A DNA stretch of 64,000 nt, taken from contig CAVPMA010000017.1 of NCBI GenBank assembly GCA_963706315.1, positions 1 through 64,000 of the forward strand, given 5' to 3'. The notes beneath the pieces are model-generated. The model worked only from the letters and a program-made list of their open reading frames with translations. It had not been told where the DNA came from and ran no database searches. Positions 26,523 through 35,223 of this stretch are shown piece after piece. The stretch's first letter is position 1, and every line of letters begins with the position of its first letter. Source of the stretch: CALMEC01 sp963706315 (GTDB taxonomy: Bacteria; Actinomycetota; Thermoleophilia; Miltoncostaeales; Miltoncostaeaceae). The translations under genes and the position numbers were made by a program.

Positions 26523-26647
26523 GTTCGGCTCGAACCCAAGACGCGAGCTCGCCTCCCCGTCGACCCGCACGGGTCCAAAGTCATTCAGCGATCGCTGCGC
26601 CAGCGGGCCAGGGCACGGCACCCCCCACCGGGGTAGCCTGGCGGCCA

Positions 26648-29191
26648 ATGCGCATACATCGATTCGAAGTGCACCCCAACCTGCCCGAGGAGCTCCGCCC
26701 CCTCGACGAGCTGGCCCGCGACCTGTGGTACTCCTGGAACCGAGACGCCATCGAGCTGTTCGCCCGGCTCGACTTCGACACCTGGACGGCCGCCGACCGC
26801 AACCCGGCGCTCATGCTCGCCAACGTTCCGCAGGCGACCCTCGACGCCGCCGCACGCGACGACACCTTCCTGGCCGAGCTCAGACGGGTGTACTGGCGCT
26901 ACCGCGCGTACCAGCGCGGCGACGGATGGTTCCAAGAGGCGTACCCGGGCGTCGCCGACATGGCGGTGGCGTACTTCTCACTCGAGTTCGGTCTCGATCA
27001 CGCGCTGCCGATCTACTCCGGCGGGCTCGGCGTGCTGGCCGGCGACCACCTCAAGTCCGCATCCGACCTCGGGCTTCCCCTCGTCGCCGTCGGCCTGCTC
27101 TACCAGAACGGCTTCTTTCACCAGGCGCTGAACATCGACGGGTGGCAGCAGGAGCTCTACCCGCCGAACGACTGGACGAACATGCCGGTCCACCGCCAAC
27201 TCGGGCCGGACGGGGCGCAGCTGCGTGTGGAGGTCACGATGGCCGGGACACCGGTCCAGGCGGCGATCTGGCGCGCACAGGTCGGGCGGGTGCCGCTCTA
27301 CCTCCTCGACGCGAACATCGACGAGAACCCGCAGGAGTTGCGGGGGATCACCGCGTCGCTCTACGGCGGCGACCGGGAGCTGCGGCTCCGCCAGGAGCTC
27401 CTGCTCGGCGTCGGCGGCCTGCGGGCCCTTGCGGCGGTCGGCGTCTCGCCGACGGTGTTCCACATGAACGAGGGGCATTCGGCGTTCCTCGCCCTCGAAC
27501 GGATCCGGGCGCTCATGGCGCAGGCCGGGCTGCCGTTCGGGGCCGCCTTCGAGCAGATCATGGCCTCGACGATCTTCACGACGCACACGCCGGTGCCCGC
27601 CGGCAACGAGGTGTTCGACGTGGAGCTCACCCAGCCGTACCTCGAACCGATCGCGAAGGAGCTCGGCCTCGACTGGCCGGCGTTCGTGGACATGGGGCAG
27701 GTACCGGGCGGGGACGAGACCCAGTTCGGCATGACGCCACTGGCCCTCCGCACCGCCGCGTTCGCAAACGGTGTCAGTCGCCTCCACGGCGAGGTCTCGC
27801 GCGAGATGTGGCAGGCCCTGTGGCCCGGGCTCGGCGTCGACGAGGTCCCGATCTCGAGCGTCACGAACGGGATCCACCCCCGGACGTGGCTCAGCCGCGA
27901 GATGGGCCAGCTCCTCGACCGCTACCTCGGGCAGCGCCTCGTCGAGCAACCTCACGACCAGACCGTCTGGGAGCGCGTCGACATGATCCCCCCGGGCGAG
28001 CTGTGGCGCGTCAAGGAGCGCCGACGCGAGCGGCTTGTGATCGTCGCACGGGAGCGGCTGCGGGAGCAGATGCAGCGTCGTGGAGCGGGACGGGCGGCGA
28101 TGCGCGACGCCGAGGAGACGCTACGGCCCGACGTCCTCACGATCGGGTTCGCGCGGCGGTTCGCCACATACAAGCGGGCGACCCTGCTGTTCCGGCAGGC
28201 GGATCGGCTCGCGCGGCTTCTCACCGACGCCGACCGGCCGGTGCAGTTCGTGTTCTCCGGCAAGGCGCACCCCGCCGACACACCCGGCAAGGAACTGATC
28301 CAGGCGATCGTCCGCTTCGCCCAGGATCCACGCGTGCGCCAGCGCATGGTATTCATCGAGGATTACGAAATGGCGGTCTCCCGCCTCCTGGTCTCCGGAT
28401 GCGACGTCTGGCTCAACGTGCCGCGCCGTCTGCTGGAGGCATCCGGGACCAGTGGCATGAAGGCCGTGGTCAATGGCGTGCTGAACGTGTCGGTACCGGA
28501 CGGCTGGTGGGATGAGGGCTACGCCTCCGACCTCGGCTGGTCGATCGGCGGGGGCGAGCACTACGACGACACCGAGGAGCAGGACGCCATCGAGTGCGAC
28601 GCCCTGTTCAACCTGCTCGAGCACGAGGTGATCCCGCTCTTCTACAACCGCGACGTGAACGGCATGCCACGTGACTGGATCGCCCGCATGACCGCCTCGA
28701 TGGCGCGCCTCGGCGCCGTGTTCAACACCCATCGGATGGTCCAGGAGTACACGGAGTGGGGGTACCTCCCCGCGCACCGGGCCGGCGCCCGCCTCGCCCG
28801 GGACAACCACGCCGAGGCGCGCGAACTCGCGAGCTGGCGGAGCCAGGTCGGTGAGGCCTGGCCGAACGTCACGCTGCGCTCCGATGCGGACGCGAACGGG
28901 GAGCTGCTCGTCGGAACGACCATTCCGGTGCGGGTCTGGGTCGGGCTTGCCGGCCTGTCGCCGGACGAGGTCGCCGTCGAGGTCGCCGCGGGCCCTCCAG
29001 GGCCGGACGGCACGCCGCACAAACCCGCGCTGGTCACGGCGCAGCACGTCGGAGACGACGGGACCGAGGCGAGGTTCGAGGCCGACGTGCCGTGCACGAC
29101 GTCCGGGCCCCTTGCCCTGGCCGTCCGCATCCGCCCGCGGAACCCGTCCGCCGTCAATCCGCTGTCGCCGCTCCTGCTCACCTGGGAATGA
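26648..29191 (+). CDS. glgP: alpha-glucan (glycogen/maltodextrin) phosphorylase
   Basis: Enzyme of 847 residues (GT35) of the alpha-glucan family phosphorylases that release glucose-1-phosphate from glycogen or maltodextrin. It begins RFEVHPNLPEELRPLDELAR, typical of this shorter subfamily with a DUF3417-like N-terminus. Substrate and phosphate-site blocks include IYSGGLGVLAGDHLKSASD, FHMNEGHSAFLALER, TTHTPVPAGNEVF, and ARRFATYKRATLL; the pyridoxal-phosphate lysine is in EASGTSGMKAVVNG. The C-terminal 130 residues form an extra beta domain. A YbaK gene overlaps its stop (ATGA). A TAGCCT hexamer just before the ATG may be the -10 of a short-leader promoter. Confidence 0.96.
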   Translation: MRIHRFEVHPNLPEELRPLDELARDLWYSWNRDAIELFARLDFDTWTAADRNPALMLANVPQATLDAAARDDTFLAELRRVYWRYRAYQRGDGWFQEAYPGVADMAVAYFSLEFGLDHALPIYSGGLGVLAGDHLKSASDLGLPLVAVGLLYQNGFFHQALNIDGWQQELYPPNDWTNMPVHRQLGPDGAQLRVEVTMAGTPVQAAIWRAQVGRVPLYLLDANIDENPQELRGITASLYGGDRELRLRQELLLGVGGLRALAAVGVSPTVFHMNEGHSAFLALERIRALMAQAGLPFGAAFEQIMASTIFTTHTPVPAGNEVFDVELTQPYLEPIAKELGLDWPAFVDMGQVPGGDETQFGMTPLALRTAAFANGVSRLHGEVSREMWQALWPGLGVDEVPISSVTNGIHPRTWLSREMGQLLDRYLGQRLVEQPHDQTVWERVDMIPPGELWRVKERRRERLVIVARERLREQMQRRGAGRAAMRDAEETLRPDVLTIGFARRFATYKRATLLFRQADRLARLLTDADRPVQFVFSGKAHPADTPGKELIQAIVRFAQDPRVRQRMVFIEDYEMAVSRLLVSGCDVWLNVPRRLLEASGTSGMKAVVNGVLNVSVPDGWWDEGYASDLGWSIGGGEHYDDTEEQDAIECDALFNLLEHEVIPLFYNRDVNGMPRDWIARMTASMARLGAVFNTHRMVQEYTEWGYLPAHRAGARLARDNHAEARELASWRSQVGEAWPNVTLRSDADANGELLVGTTIPVRVWVGLAGLSPDEVAVEVAAGPPGPDGTPHKPALVTAQHVGDDGTEARFEADVPCTTSGPLALAVRIRPRNPSAVNPLSPLLLTWE

Positions 29192-29691
29192 CCCGCGGGG
29201 AGGACCACAAGCCCGCCACGGCCCGGGTGCTCGCCGCACTCGCGCAGGCCGGCCTCAGCGCCGAAGTGGTCGTCGTCGACGAGACCGCCCGCACCGCCGA
29301 GGGCGCGGCGGCGGCGGTCGGGACCGGCGTCGGCCAGATCGTGAAGTCGCTGGTCTTCATGTCCGACGACCGGCCCGTGCTGGCGCTCGTCTCGGGCGCC
29401 AATCGTCTCGACACCACCAAGCTGGCGGCCCAGACCGGCGGCACGATCACACGGGCCGACGCGCAGGCGGTTCGCGACGCCACCGGCTACGCGATCGGCG
29501 GAATCCCCCCGCTCGGTCACGCCAGCCCCCTCGCGACGTTCTGCGATCGCGACCTGCTGGGCTACGAGACGATCTGGGCCGCGGCGGGCACCCCCGACAC
29601 CGTGTTCGCCCTCCAGCCGGATGCGCTGGTGGCTGCGACGGGCGCGACCGTTTGCGACCTGGCGGCGGCCGCTACTCCGACCAGTCCGTGA
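29188..29691 (+). CDS. YbaK/EbsC-type aminoacyl-tRNA deacylase
   Basis: Protein of 167 residues in the YbaK/prolyl-tRNA editing domain family. Conserved elements are the Lys in VGQIVKSLVFMS, the strand PVLALVSGANRLD, the helix KLAAQTGGTITRADAQAVRDATGYAIGGIPPLGH (given here in parts: ATGYAIGGIPPLGH is the signature) and VFALQPDALV near the end. It hydrolyses mischarged tRNA, usually Cys-tRNAPro or a similar error. ATG 29188 overlaps the glgP stop by four bases. Its 3' end overlaps the convergent gene by 20 bases. Confidence 0.9.
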   Translation: MTRGEDHKPATARVLAALAQAGLSAEVVVVDETARTAEGAAAAVGTGVGQIVKSLVFMSDDRPVLALVSGANRLDTTKLAAQTGGTITRADAQAVRDATGYAIGGIPPLGHASPLATFCDRDLLGYETIWAAAGTPDTVFALQPDALVAATGATVCDLAAAATPTSP

Positions 29692-30442
29692 CCAGTGCGC
29701 GGGGGTAGTGGCGGTTGACGAGCTCCGCCGGCAGGACGTAGCGGCGCTGGCCGTCCTGTTCGGCGATCTCGTACGGCTCGACGAGCGGGGTCGGGATCTC
29801 GACGACGAAGACCGTCGGGTCGTTGATTGCATCCCCCGTGTCGGCGGAGTCGGCGAACAGCACGCCGGAGCGCCCGCCGTCGTGCCGGCTGTTCTGGAAT
29901 CCGCGTGTCTGAGCCGCGAGCGCTTCGTCGTACCCGGCGACGCGGTAGAGGGTGACCGTCGGGCGCGGCGTTCGGGGACCGGGCCGCGGATCGTCGTGCG
30001 TGAGCGCAGCCTCGTGCACCAGGTCGACCACCACATGCGTGACCGGAACCGAGTACCGCTCCCGGGCCCGTTGGACCACGCGGCGCTCGAGCCAGTTCGA
30101 GTGGGCCGGCGGATGCGTCGAGATGATGATCTCGTCGGGCAGGAACACCCTGAACGCGTCGTCGAGGGCCTGGAGCGGATCGCTGTCCCCAAGCTGGCCC
30201 TTCGCGTCGAGACCGGTCGCCCGCAGGGCGGCGACGGAGGCGTCGAGGCGCTCCTTGGCGGCGTCGCGGGCCGGGCCGCTGTGCGAGGACAGCCAGTGCC
30301 CCATACGCGACTCCGCCAGCACCGGCGCGACCACGAGCACGTCCGCGGGGTCGTGACCCGCGCGGTACCGCACCTCGTCGCAGACCGCGGCCCCCGCGCA
30401 TGTCTCATTTGCAAGGACGAGGATCCTGCGTCGATCGCTCAT
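29672..30442 (-). CDS. universal-stress-like nucleotide-binding protein with C-terminal extension
   Basis: Protein of 256 residues. The first 150 residues have a Usp/HUP-like fold: RRILVLANETCAGAAVCDEV, GDSDPLQALDDAFRVFLPDE, IIISTHPPAHSNWLERRVV and RYSVPVTHVVVDL. This block is widespread in actinobacteria. The remaining 100 residues (RPTVTLYRVAGYDEALAAQT onward) look like a second small domain without a clear family. The promoter region is shared with the M32 peptidase gene and contains a CRP-like palindrome about 26 bases before its start. Confidence 0.65.
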   Translation of the reverse strand: MSDRRRILVLANETCAGAAVCDEVRYRAGHDPADVLVVAPVLAESRMGHWLSSHSGPARDAAKERLDASVAALRATGLDAKGQLGDSDPLQALDDAFRVFLPDEIIISTHPPAHSNWLERRVVQRARERYSVPVTHVVVDLVHEAALTHDDPRPGPRTPRPTVTLYRVAGYDEALAAQTRGFQNSRHDGGRSGVLFADSADTGDAINDPTVFVVEIPTPLVEPYEIAEQDGQRRYVLPAELVNRHYPRALVTDWSE

Positions 30443-30467
30443 GTCGGGACAGTATCACCAATATCGA

Positions 30468-30483
30468 TGTGACAAATGTCACG
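30468..30483. promoter_or_regulatory. CRP/FNR-like palindrome
   Basis: TGTGA-CAAATG-TCACG matches the CRP core TGTGA-N6-TCACA at nine of ten positions, within the longer symmetric GTGAC-AAAT-GTCAC. It lies in the gap between the divergent Usp-like gene (start 30442) and M32 carboxypeptidase gene (start 30585). The position near the Usp-like start would suit repression of that gene. Confidence 0.45.
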
Positions 30484-30584
30484 CGGGGGGCCGGATACCC
30501 CAGCACGACCCGCATCCCACCCCGACCGTCCGGCGTCGCCCGCGGAGGACGAGCCCGCTGATCCGTCACTATGATGGCCCGCAG

Positions 30585-32090
30585 GTGAAGTCCACGACCT
30601 CGCGCACGGCTGAGTCTCACAGCCGCTTCCGTGACTGGATGGCGCTCATCCACGACCTGCAGGGCGCCGCCAGGCTGCTCGACTGGGATCGGGAGACGCT
30701 GATGCCGGAGACGGGCGCGCACGCCCGCGGCCGCATCGTGGCGACGCTCCATGCCCTGCGGCACCGCGAGCTCCTGAGAGACGGCATCTCCGACGACATC
30801 GCGCTCTTGGAGGAGCACGGCGAGCTGACCGTCGCGGAGCGGGCCATGGTGCGCCTCGCCCGGCGCGAGCACGACCGAGCCGCGCGCGTCCCCGAGAACC
30901 TCGTCCGGGCCACGTCGGAAGCGACATCCGAGGCGGTCACGGCATGGCTCTCGGCCCGCGCCGACGCCGACTTCGCGTCCTTCGCCCCCGCGCTGGAACG
31001 GGTGGTGGACCTGACCCGCCAGACCGGCGAGGCGATCGGCATCGGCGCCGAGCCGTACGACGCGCTGCTCGACACCTTCGAGCCGGACACCACCACCGCC
31101 CAGCTCGAGGCGCTCTTCGGCGAGCTTCGGGTCGCGCTCTCCGCGATCGTCGACGGGATCGACCCGGGGGGGCGCCGCGGCCCGGAGCCGTTCGCCGACC
31201 GCATCTGGCCGGCGGCGGCCCAGCTCACCGTCGCCGAGGACCTCGCCCGCATGATCGGATTCGACCTCGACGCCGGGCTGATCGCCCAGTCGGCCCACCC
31301 GTTCACCGGCTCGCCGCACGCGGGCGACACCAGGTTCACGACCAGGCTCACCGAGGACGATCCCACCGGCAACGTGCTCGTGACGCTGCACGAGCTCGGC
31401 CACGCCCTCTACGCCCAGGGCCTGCCCAACGAGTTCGACCGCACCCTCCTCTTCGGCTCGCCCTCGCTCGGCGCGGACGAGTCCCAGTCGCGCTTCTTCG
31501 AGAACCACGTGGGGCGCCGGCGTGCGTTCTGGGAGCTCATCCACCCGCTGTTCGCGACGCGCTTCGGATCGGCGATGGATGGCTTGGGCCCGGACGTGTT
31601 CCACCGGGCCGTCACCCGCGTCGAGCGCGGCTGGTGCCGCGTCGACGCCGACGAGGTGACCTACGACCTGCACATCATCCTGCGCTTCGAACTCGAGCTG
31701 GCGCTGATCCGCGACGACCTGCGGGTCGCCGACCTGCCCGGCGCGTGGACCGAGGGCATGCAGCGGCTCCTCGGCGTCACCCCTGCACATGACGGGCAGG
31801 GGTGCCTCCAGGACATCCACTGGGCCTGGGGGATGTTCGGCTACTTCCCCACCTACACGCTGGGCAACATCTACGCCGCGCAGCTGGCCGAGGCGCTCGA
31901 GCGTGAGGAGGGTTCGCTCGACGAGCTCGTTCGCACGGGGGCGCTCAACGTGGTGCTCGCGTTCATGCGCGACCGAGTCCACCGGCACGGCGACGTGTAC
32001 CCGACGGGTGAGCTCATGCGTCGGGCGACGGGCGCCCCGTTCTCCACGGATCCGTTCATCACCCGGATCCGGTCGCTCGCCGCGGGCTAG
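30585..32090 (+). CDS. M32 family metallocarboxypeptidase (Taq carboxypeptidase type)
   Basis: Zinc peptidase of 501 residues, the normal length for M32. Family blocks present: LLDWDRETLMPETGAHARG at the start, the active-site HELGH in VTLHELGHALYAQGLP, ESQSRFFENHVGRRRAFW (third ligand glutamate region), TYDLHIILRFELE, and IHWAWGMFGYFPTYTLGN. It removes C-terminal residues from peptides in the cytosol. GTG 30585 gives the family-like N-terminus; upstream sequence in the same frame has the look of non-coding DNA. Confidence 0.95.
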   Translation: MKSTTSRTAESHSRFRDWMALIHDLQGAARLLDWDRETLMPETGAHARGRIVATLHALRHRELLRDGISDDIALLEEHGELTVAERAMVRLARREHDRAARVPENLVRATSEATSEAVTAWLSARADADFASFAPALERVVDLTRQTGEAIGIGAEPYDALLDTFEPDTTTAQLEALFGELRVALSAIVDGIDPGGRRGPEPFADRIWPAAAQLTVAEDLARMIGFDLDAGLIAQSAHPFTGSPHAGDTRFTTRLTEDDPTGNVLVTLHELGHALYAQGLPNEFDRTLLFGSPSLGADESQSRFFENHVGRRRAFWELIHPLFATRFGSAMDGLGPDVFHRAVTRVERGWCRVDADEVTYDLHIILRFELELALIRDDLRVADLPGAWTEGMQRLLGVTPAHDGQGCLQDIHWAWGMFGYFPTYTLGNIYAAQLAEALEREEGSLDELVRTGALNVVLAFMRDRVHRHGDVYPTGELMRRATGAPFSTDPFITRIRSLAAG

Positions 32091-32102
32091 CTGGTCAGGC
32101 GG

Positions 32103-33344
32103 TCAGTCCGGAAGCTGCCACTCCCCGCCGACGATCAGGGGAACGCGCTTGCCGCGCGCCCCGACGCCGGTGACCTCCACCTCGTCCGATCCGATCATCA
32201 CGTCGAGGTGCACGGCCGAGCGGTTGATCGGCCCGCCTGCGCTGCGCGTCGCCCCGAAGCCGTCGCCGAGCGCGATGTGCGCGGCCGCGTTCTCGTCGAG
32301 CAGCGTATCGCCATAGATACGCCCGGCCTGGCCGATGCGGGAGTTGCGGTCGACAAGCGCGACCTCGCCGAGCCGCCCGGCGCCCCGATCGGTCGCGAAC
32401 GTCGCGGCGAGGAGCTCGCCGTCGACGCGGCGTTTCGCGTTGATCTCGGTCAGCCGCCCCCGGCGGAACTCGCCGGTGATCCCCTCGATCACCCGCCCGC
32501 TGAACGACAGGGGCGTCGTGCAGCGAAACGTGCCGGTGGTCCCGCGTGGATCCGGGCTCGTGAAGACCTCCTCTGTGGGGAAGTTCGGGTAGATGGTCCG
32601 TCCGGTTGCCGTCCGCTCTCCACCTCCGAGCCAGCGGGTGTCCGGCGTGAGCTCCACGTCCAGGCTGGTGCCCGGCCCGCGGAACTCGACCCGGGCGAGG
32701 CGTCGCTTGGTGAGGCCGGCGGCGCGGCGGTTGAGGCCCTTCGCGTGCCGCGCCCACCCGTCGTCGCCGTCGTCCGGTGCGAGCCGGCAGAACCAAACCA
32801 GGTCCTGAGCGAGGTGCCTCACCGCCGCGGCGCCACGAAGCTCGGGGTACACGCGCTTCGCCCAGGCCGGCGTGGGCCAGGCGACGATGCTCCAACGGAC
32901 GCGTCCCGAGATAACGGCCCTCATGAACCACCGGAGGGACCGCGACCGCTCCTGGAAGTCGGCGGCCACCCGGGTCGTGTCGAGCCCGGCGAGGATCCCG
33001 GGCGCTTCGTCGCCGACGATCCGGATGATCGCGACCTTCGCGTCCAGCGAGGCGCGCAGGCGCGCCTGCTGCCACGCGGCGACCTGTCCCAGCGACCCGT
33101 CCGGGCCCTCCGCGATTCGGGCGACCTGCACCTGGCGATCGGAGTACGCCACGTCGACGATCAGGGCCCCCGCGCGGTAGGCGGCGGCGGCCAGCGCGAC
33201 GGCGAGCTCGCGGTGGGAATGCTCGCAGTCGATGAGCAGCGTTTCCCCCGCGCGCAGGTCCACGCACGAGCCGACGATGGCGTCGGCGTAGCGGCGCAGA
33301 TCGGGCTCGGCGAGCACCGGCGCCTGGCGGGACGAGGCGGGCAT
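32103..33344 (-). CDS. M29 family aminopeptidase (aminopeptidase T type)
   Basis: Peptidase of 413 residues of the thermophilic aminopeptidase family. The N-terminal part starts RRYADAIVGSCVDLRAGETL as in other members. The catalytic C-terminal half includes the metal site motif NFPTEEVFTSPDPRGTTGTF, GRVIEGI, and the later IGDTLL-like GRIYGDTLLDENAAAHIALG and NRSAVHLDVMIGS blocks that carry the remaining ligands. It trims N-terminal residues. It converges with the M32 gene, 12 bases apart, so two unrelated peptidases end at the same point. Confidence 0.93.
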   Translation of the reverse strand: MPASSRQAPVLAEPDLRRYADAIVGSCVDLRAGETLLIDCEHSHRELAVALAAAAYRAGALIVDVAYSDRQVQVARIAEGPDGSLGQVAAWQQARLRASLDAKVAIIRIVGDEAPGILAGLDTTRVAADFQERSRSLRWFMRAVISGRVRWSIVAWPTPAWAKRVYPELRGAAAVRHLAQDLVWFCRLAPDDGDDGWARHAKGLNRRAAGLTKRRLARVEFRGPGTSLDVELTPDTRWLGGGERTATGRTIYPNFPTEEVFTSPDPRGTTGTFRCTTPLSFSGRVIEGITGEFRRGRLTEINAKRRVDGELLAATFATDRGAGRLGEVALVDRNSRIGQAGRIYGDTLLDENAAAHIALGDGFGATRSAGGPINRSAVHLDVMIGSDEVEVTGVGARGKRVPLIVGGEWQLPD

Positions 33345-33437
33345 CTCGCGGAAGGCTAGCGGCAGGCCCCGACGCCCCGCCGATGAACGGGTTGCGGCGG
33401 TTTACCTCGCGCCCGCCGCCGCCGATGGGGATACATC

Positions 33438-34592
33438 ATGCTTGCACGGCTCCGATCCCGCCGGGCCATGGTCATCGGCCTGGTCGCCGTGCTCACGCTC
33501 GGTGCGCTCGCGGCCGCGCCGTGGGCCCTGTGGCAGGTCGCGCCCGACCGCCCGCTCGACATCGTCGTCGTCGACAAGACGGTCGCGAAGCCCGACTACC
33601 GCAAGCACGCCGGACTGTTCTGGCTGATGCGCCATGAGAAGATCGTGCAGCGCAGCACGGGACAGCCGCTCCGGGACGACCGCGACTACGCCGGCTACCA
33701 GCACACCGCCGACGGGCAGACGCACATCGTCCCCATCCCGGCGCGCAAGAGCGATCTGACCTACATCGCCGACACGTACGGGGTCTACGAGGACGACCTC
33801 GAAGGTCGCCCGCTCGGACTGCGCTCACGCCTGATCTACGGCGGCATGTCCCTCGACGAGGTCCGCACCGTGACCCGCGGCCTCCGGTCGGGGGCGACCC
33901 TCGTCGGCGAGTTCAACTGCATCGCGAGCCCGACGGTCGGCCATGCCCGCGAGGAGCTGGGCGACGCCTTGGGCGTCGGCTGGACCGGCTGGATCGGGCG
34001 TCACTTCCAGTTCCTCGACCTCACCGTCGACCTCCCGCTCTGGATCCCGCGGGCATGGAAGCGCCAGACAGGCCGGCTGTGGCAGTTCCACGGACCGGGC
34101 TACGTGCTCGTCAACGAGCAGGGGCTGTTGGTGGTTCTCGTCGAGGGCATCGACACTCCGTCACCGGCGCTGCGGATCACGTTCGACGAAGACCACGCCG
34201 ACAGATACGGCACGGTGCGCCGGCAGACGTACGACTACTGGTTCGAGGTGATGGAGCCCCGTCCGGGCGCCGAGGTGATCGCGCGTTTCGAACTCGGGCT
34301 CACTGACTCGGGCCGGGAGAAGACGCGCGGCATCCCGGTCGACCGTCCGTTCCCGGCGATCGTCCGCACCGTGCGGCCCGGCCACCTCGCCTACTACTTC
34401 GCCGGTGACTTCGCGGATCAGCCGAAGGTGCCCTCCTCTTACCGATACAAGTGGCTTCCGAAAGTCCGCTCCTGGCTGGGGGCGGAGCACCGCGATGACC
34501 AGCAGGCCTTCTTCTGGCGAGTGTACGTGCCGGTGATGCAGCACGTCATCCGCGAGGCGGAGACGACGGCCAGGGCGGCCCGGGAGGCCTGA
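33438..34592 (+). CDS. signal-anchored hypothetical protein, 384 aa
   Basis: Exported or anchored protein of 384 residues. A basic start and one hydrophobic helix (about 10-30, ending near APWALWQV) precede a soluble domain that begins LDIVVVDKTVAKPDYRKHAG. Other striking segments are GLFWLMRHEKIV, TYIADTYGVYEDDLEGRPLG and GEFNCIASPTVGHAREELG. The first part resembles amidotransferase- or glycosidase-like alpha/beta folds that recur as unnamed proteins in bacteria, but I cannot assign a reaction. A second beta-rich region follows residue 200. No close neighbour clarifies it. Confidence 0.7.
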   Translation: MLARLRSRRAMVIGLVAVLTLGALAAAPWALWQVAPDRPLDIVVVDKTVAKPDYRKHAGLFWLMRHEKIVQRSTGQPLRDDRDYAGYQHTADGQTHIVPIPARKSDLTYIADTYGVYEDDLEGRPLGLRSRLIYGGMSLDEVRTVTRGLRSGATLVGEFNCIASPTVGHAREELGDALGVGWTGWIGRHFQFLDLTVDLPLWIPRAWKRQTGRLWQFHGPGYVLVNEQGLLVVLVEGIDTPSPALRITFDEDHADRYGTVRRQTYDYWFEVMEPRPGAEVIARFELGLTDSGREKTRGIPVDRPFPAIVRTVRPGHLAYYFAGDFADQPKVPSSYRYKWLPKVRSWLGAEHRDDQQAFFWRVYVPVMQHVIREAETTARAAREA

Positions 34593-34599
34593 GCCGAAC

Positions 34600-34986
34600 T
34601 CAGCCGGCGCGGTCCCCGCCGACCACGACCCTCAGCGGGTGGCGGGTGGCGGAGAGCAGGAAGTCGGGGTTGACGCAGGCGCCTGTCGCGCGGTGCTCGA
34701 AGGCTGCGTCCACGTCGGTGCGGCAGAAGGCGTGCGGCTCGCGAGTCGCTCGAAGCGCGCCGAATCCCGGCTTGTGAGCTTCGAGGCGCTGGAACGCGTC
34801 GAGGTCGAGCTCCACGTGGAAGACCCGGTCGAGGCAGCCCACGAACGTCCTGTCCCCGTCGGCGTAGGCGTAGAGGCGGTTGCAGGAGGACGCGAGACAC
34901 CCGCTCGGATAGACGATCTTGTCGCAGCGCACGGCGCACCGACGGCACGCGGTCTGCGGATCGAATGTGGCCTTGACGCGGGGCAT
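34600..34986 (-). CDS. cysteine-rich putative metal-binding protein
   Basis: Protein of 128 residues with eight cysteines, six in the first 51 residues: C14, C17, C21, C30, C35 and C51 (CRRCAVRC, YPSGCLASSC, FVGCLDRVF), plus C88 and C104. This spacing suggests an iron-sulfur cluster or two zinc sites. The rest is a small alpha/beta domain. ATG 34986 gives MPRVKATFDPQTACRRC. It lies between a secreted unknown protein and the repeat cluster beyond dnaE and is transcribed in the dnaE direction. I recognise no named family. Confidence 0.65.
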   Translation of the reverse strand: MPRVKATFDPQTACRRCAVRCDKIVYPSGCLASSCNRLYAYADGDRTFVGCLDRVFHVELDLDAFQRLEAHKPGFGALRATREPHAFCRTDVDAAFEHRATGACVNPDFLLSATRHPLRVVVGGDRAG

Positions 34987-35107
34987 TCGCGTGATGGTAG
35001 ACAACCCGGGCGGTCCTTGCCGTCTGAGCCCACCCTCGCCCGTGTTTGGACGCCCCGGCACCCCTGCCGGAGTGTCAACCCCCGGCACCGCAAACGCCCC
35101 CCGTATC

Positions 35108-35208
35108 GATTGTTATTGCCCGGGACCATCGAAATGTGCGGGCCCAGCCCGATTGTTAAGCGCCCGGGACGGAACGGCGCGACCCGGCGATTGTTTATCG
35201 CCCGGGAC
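35108..35208. repeat. palindromic repeat cluster, copy 2 (three half-units)
   Basis: Three half-units in the opposite orientation to copy 1: 35108-35126, 35151-35170 and 35189-35208, each close to GATTGTTAATCGCCCGGGAC. Each is preceded by a short complementary GC stretch, so each could fold as a small hairpin. The cluster sits just after the dnaE stop and accounts for most of the gap 34987-35223. Confidence 0.7.
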
Positions 35209-35223
35209 CGGCCGGGCAGGCGC

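Noticed and set aside
25922..29191. Very long open frame upstream of and in frame with glgP
   Set aside because: Its first 240 codons are an out-of-frame, arginine-rich reading of the response regulator. The glgP family start is at 26648.
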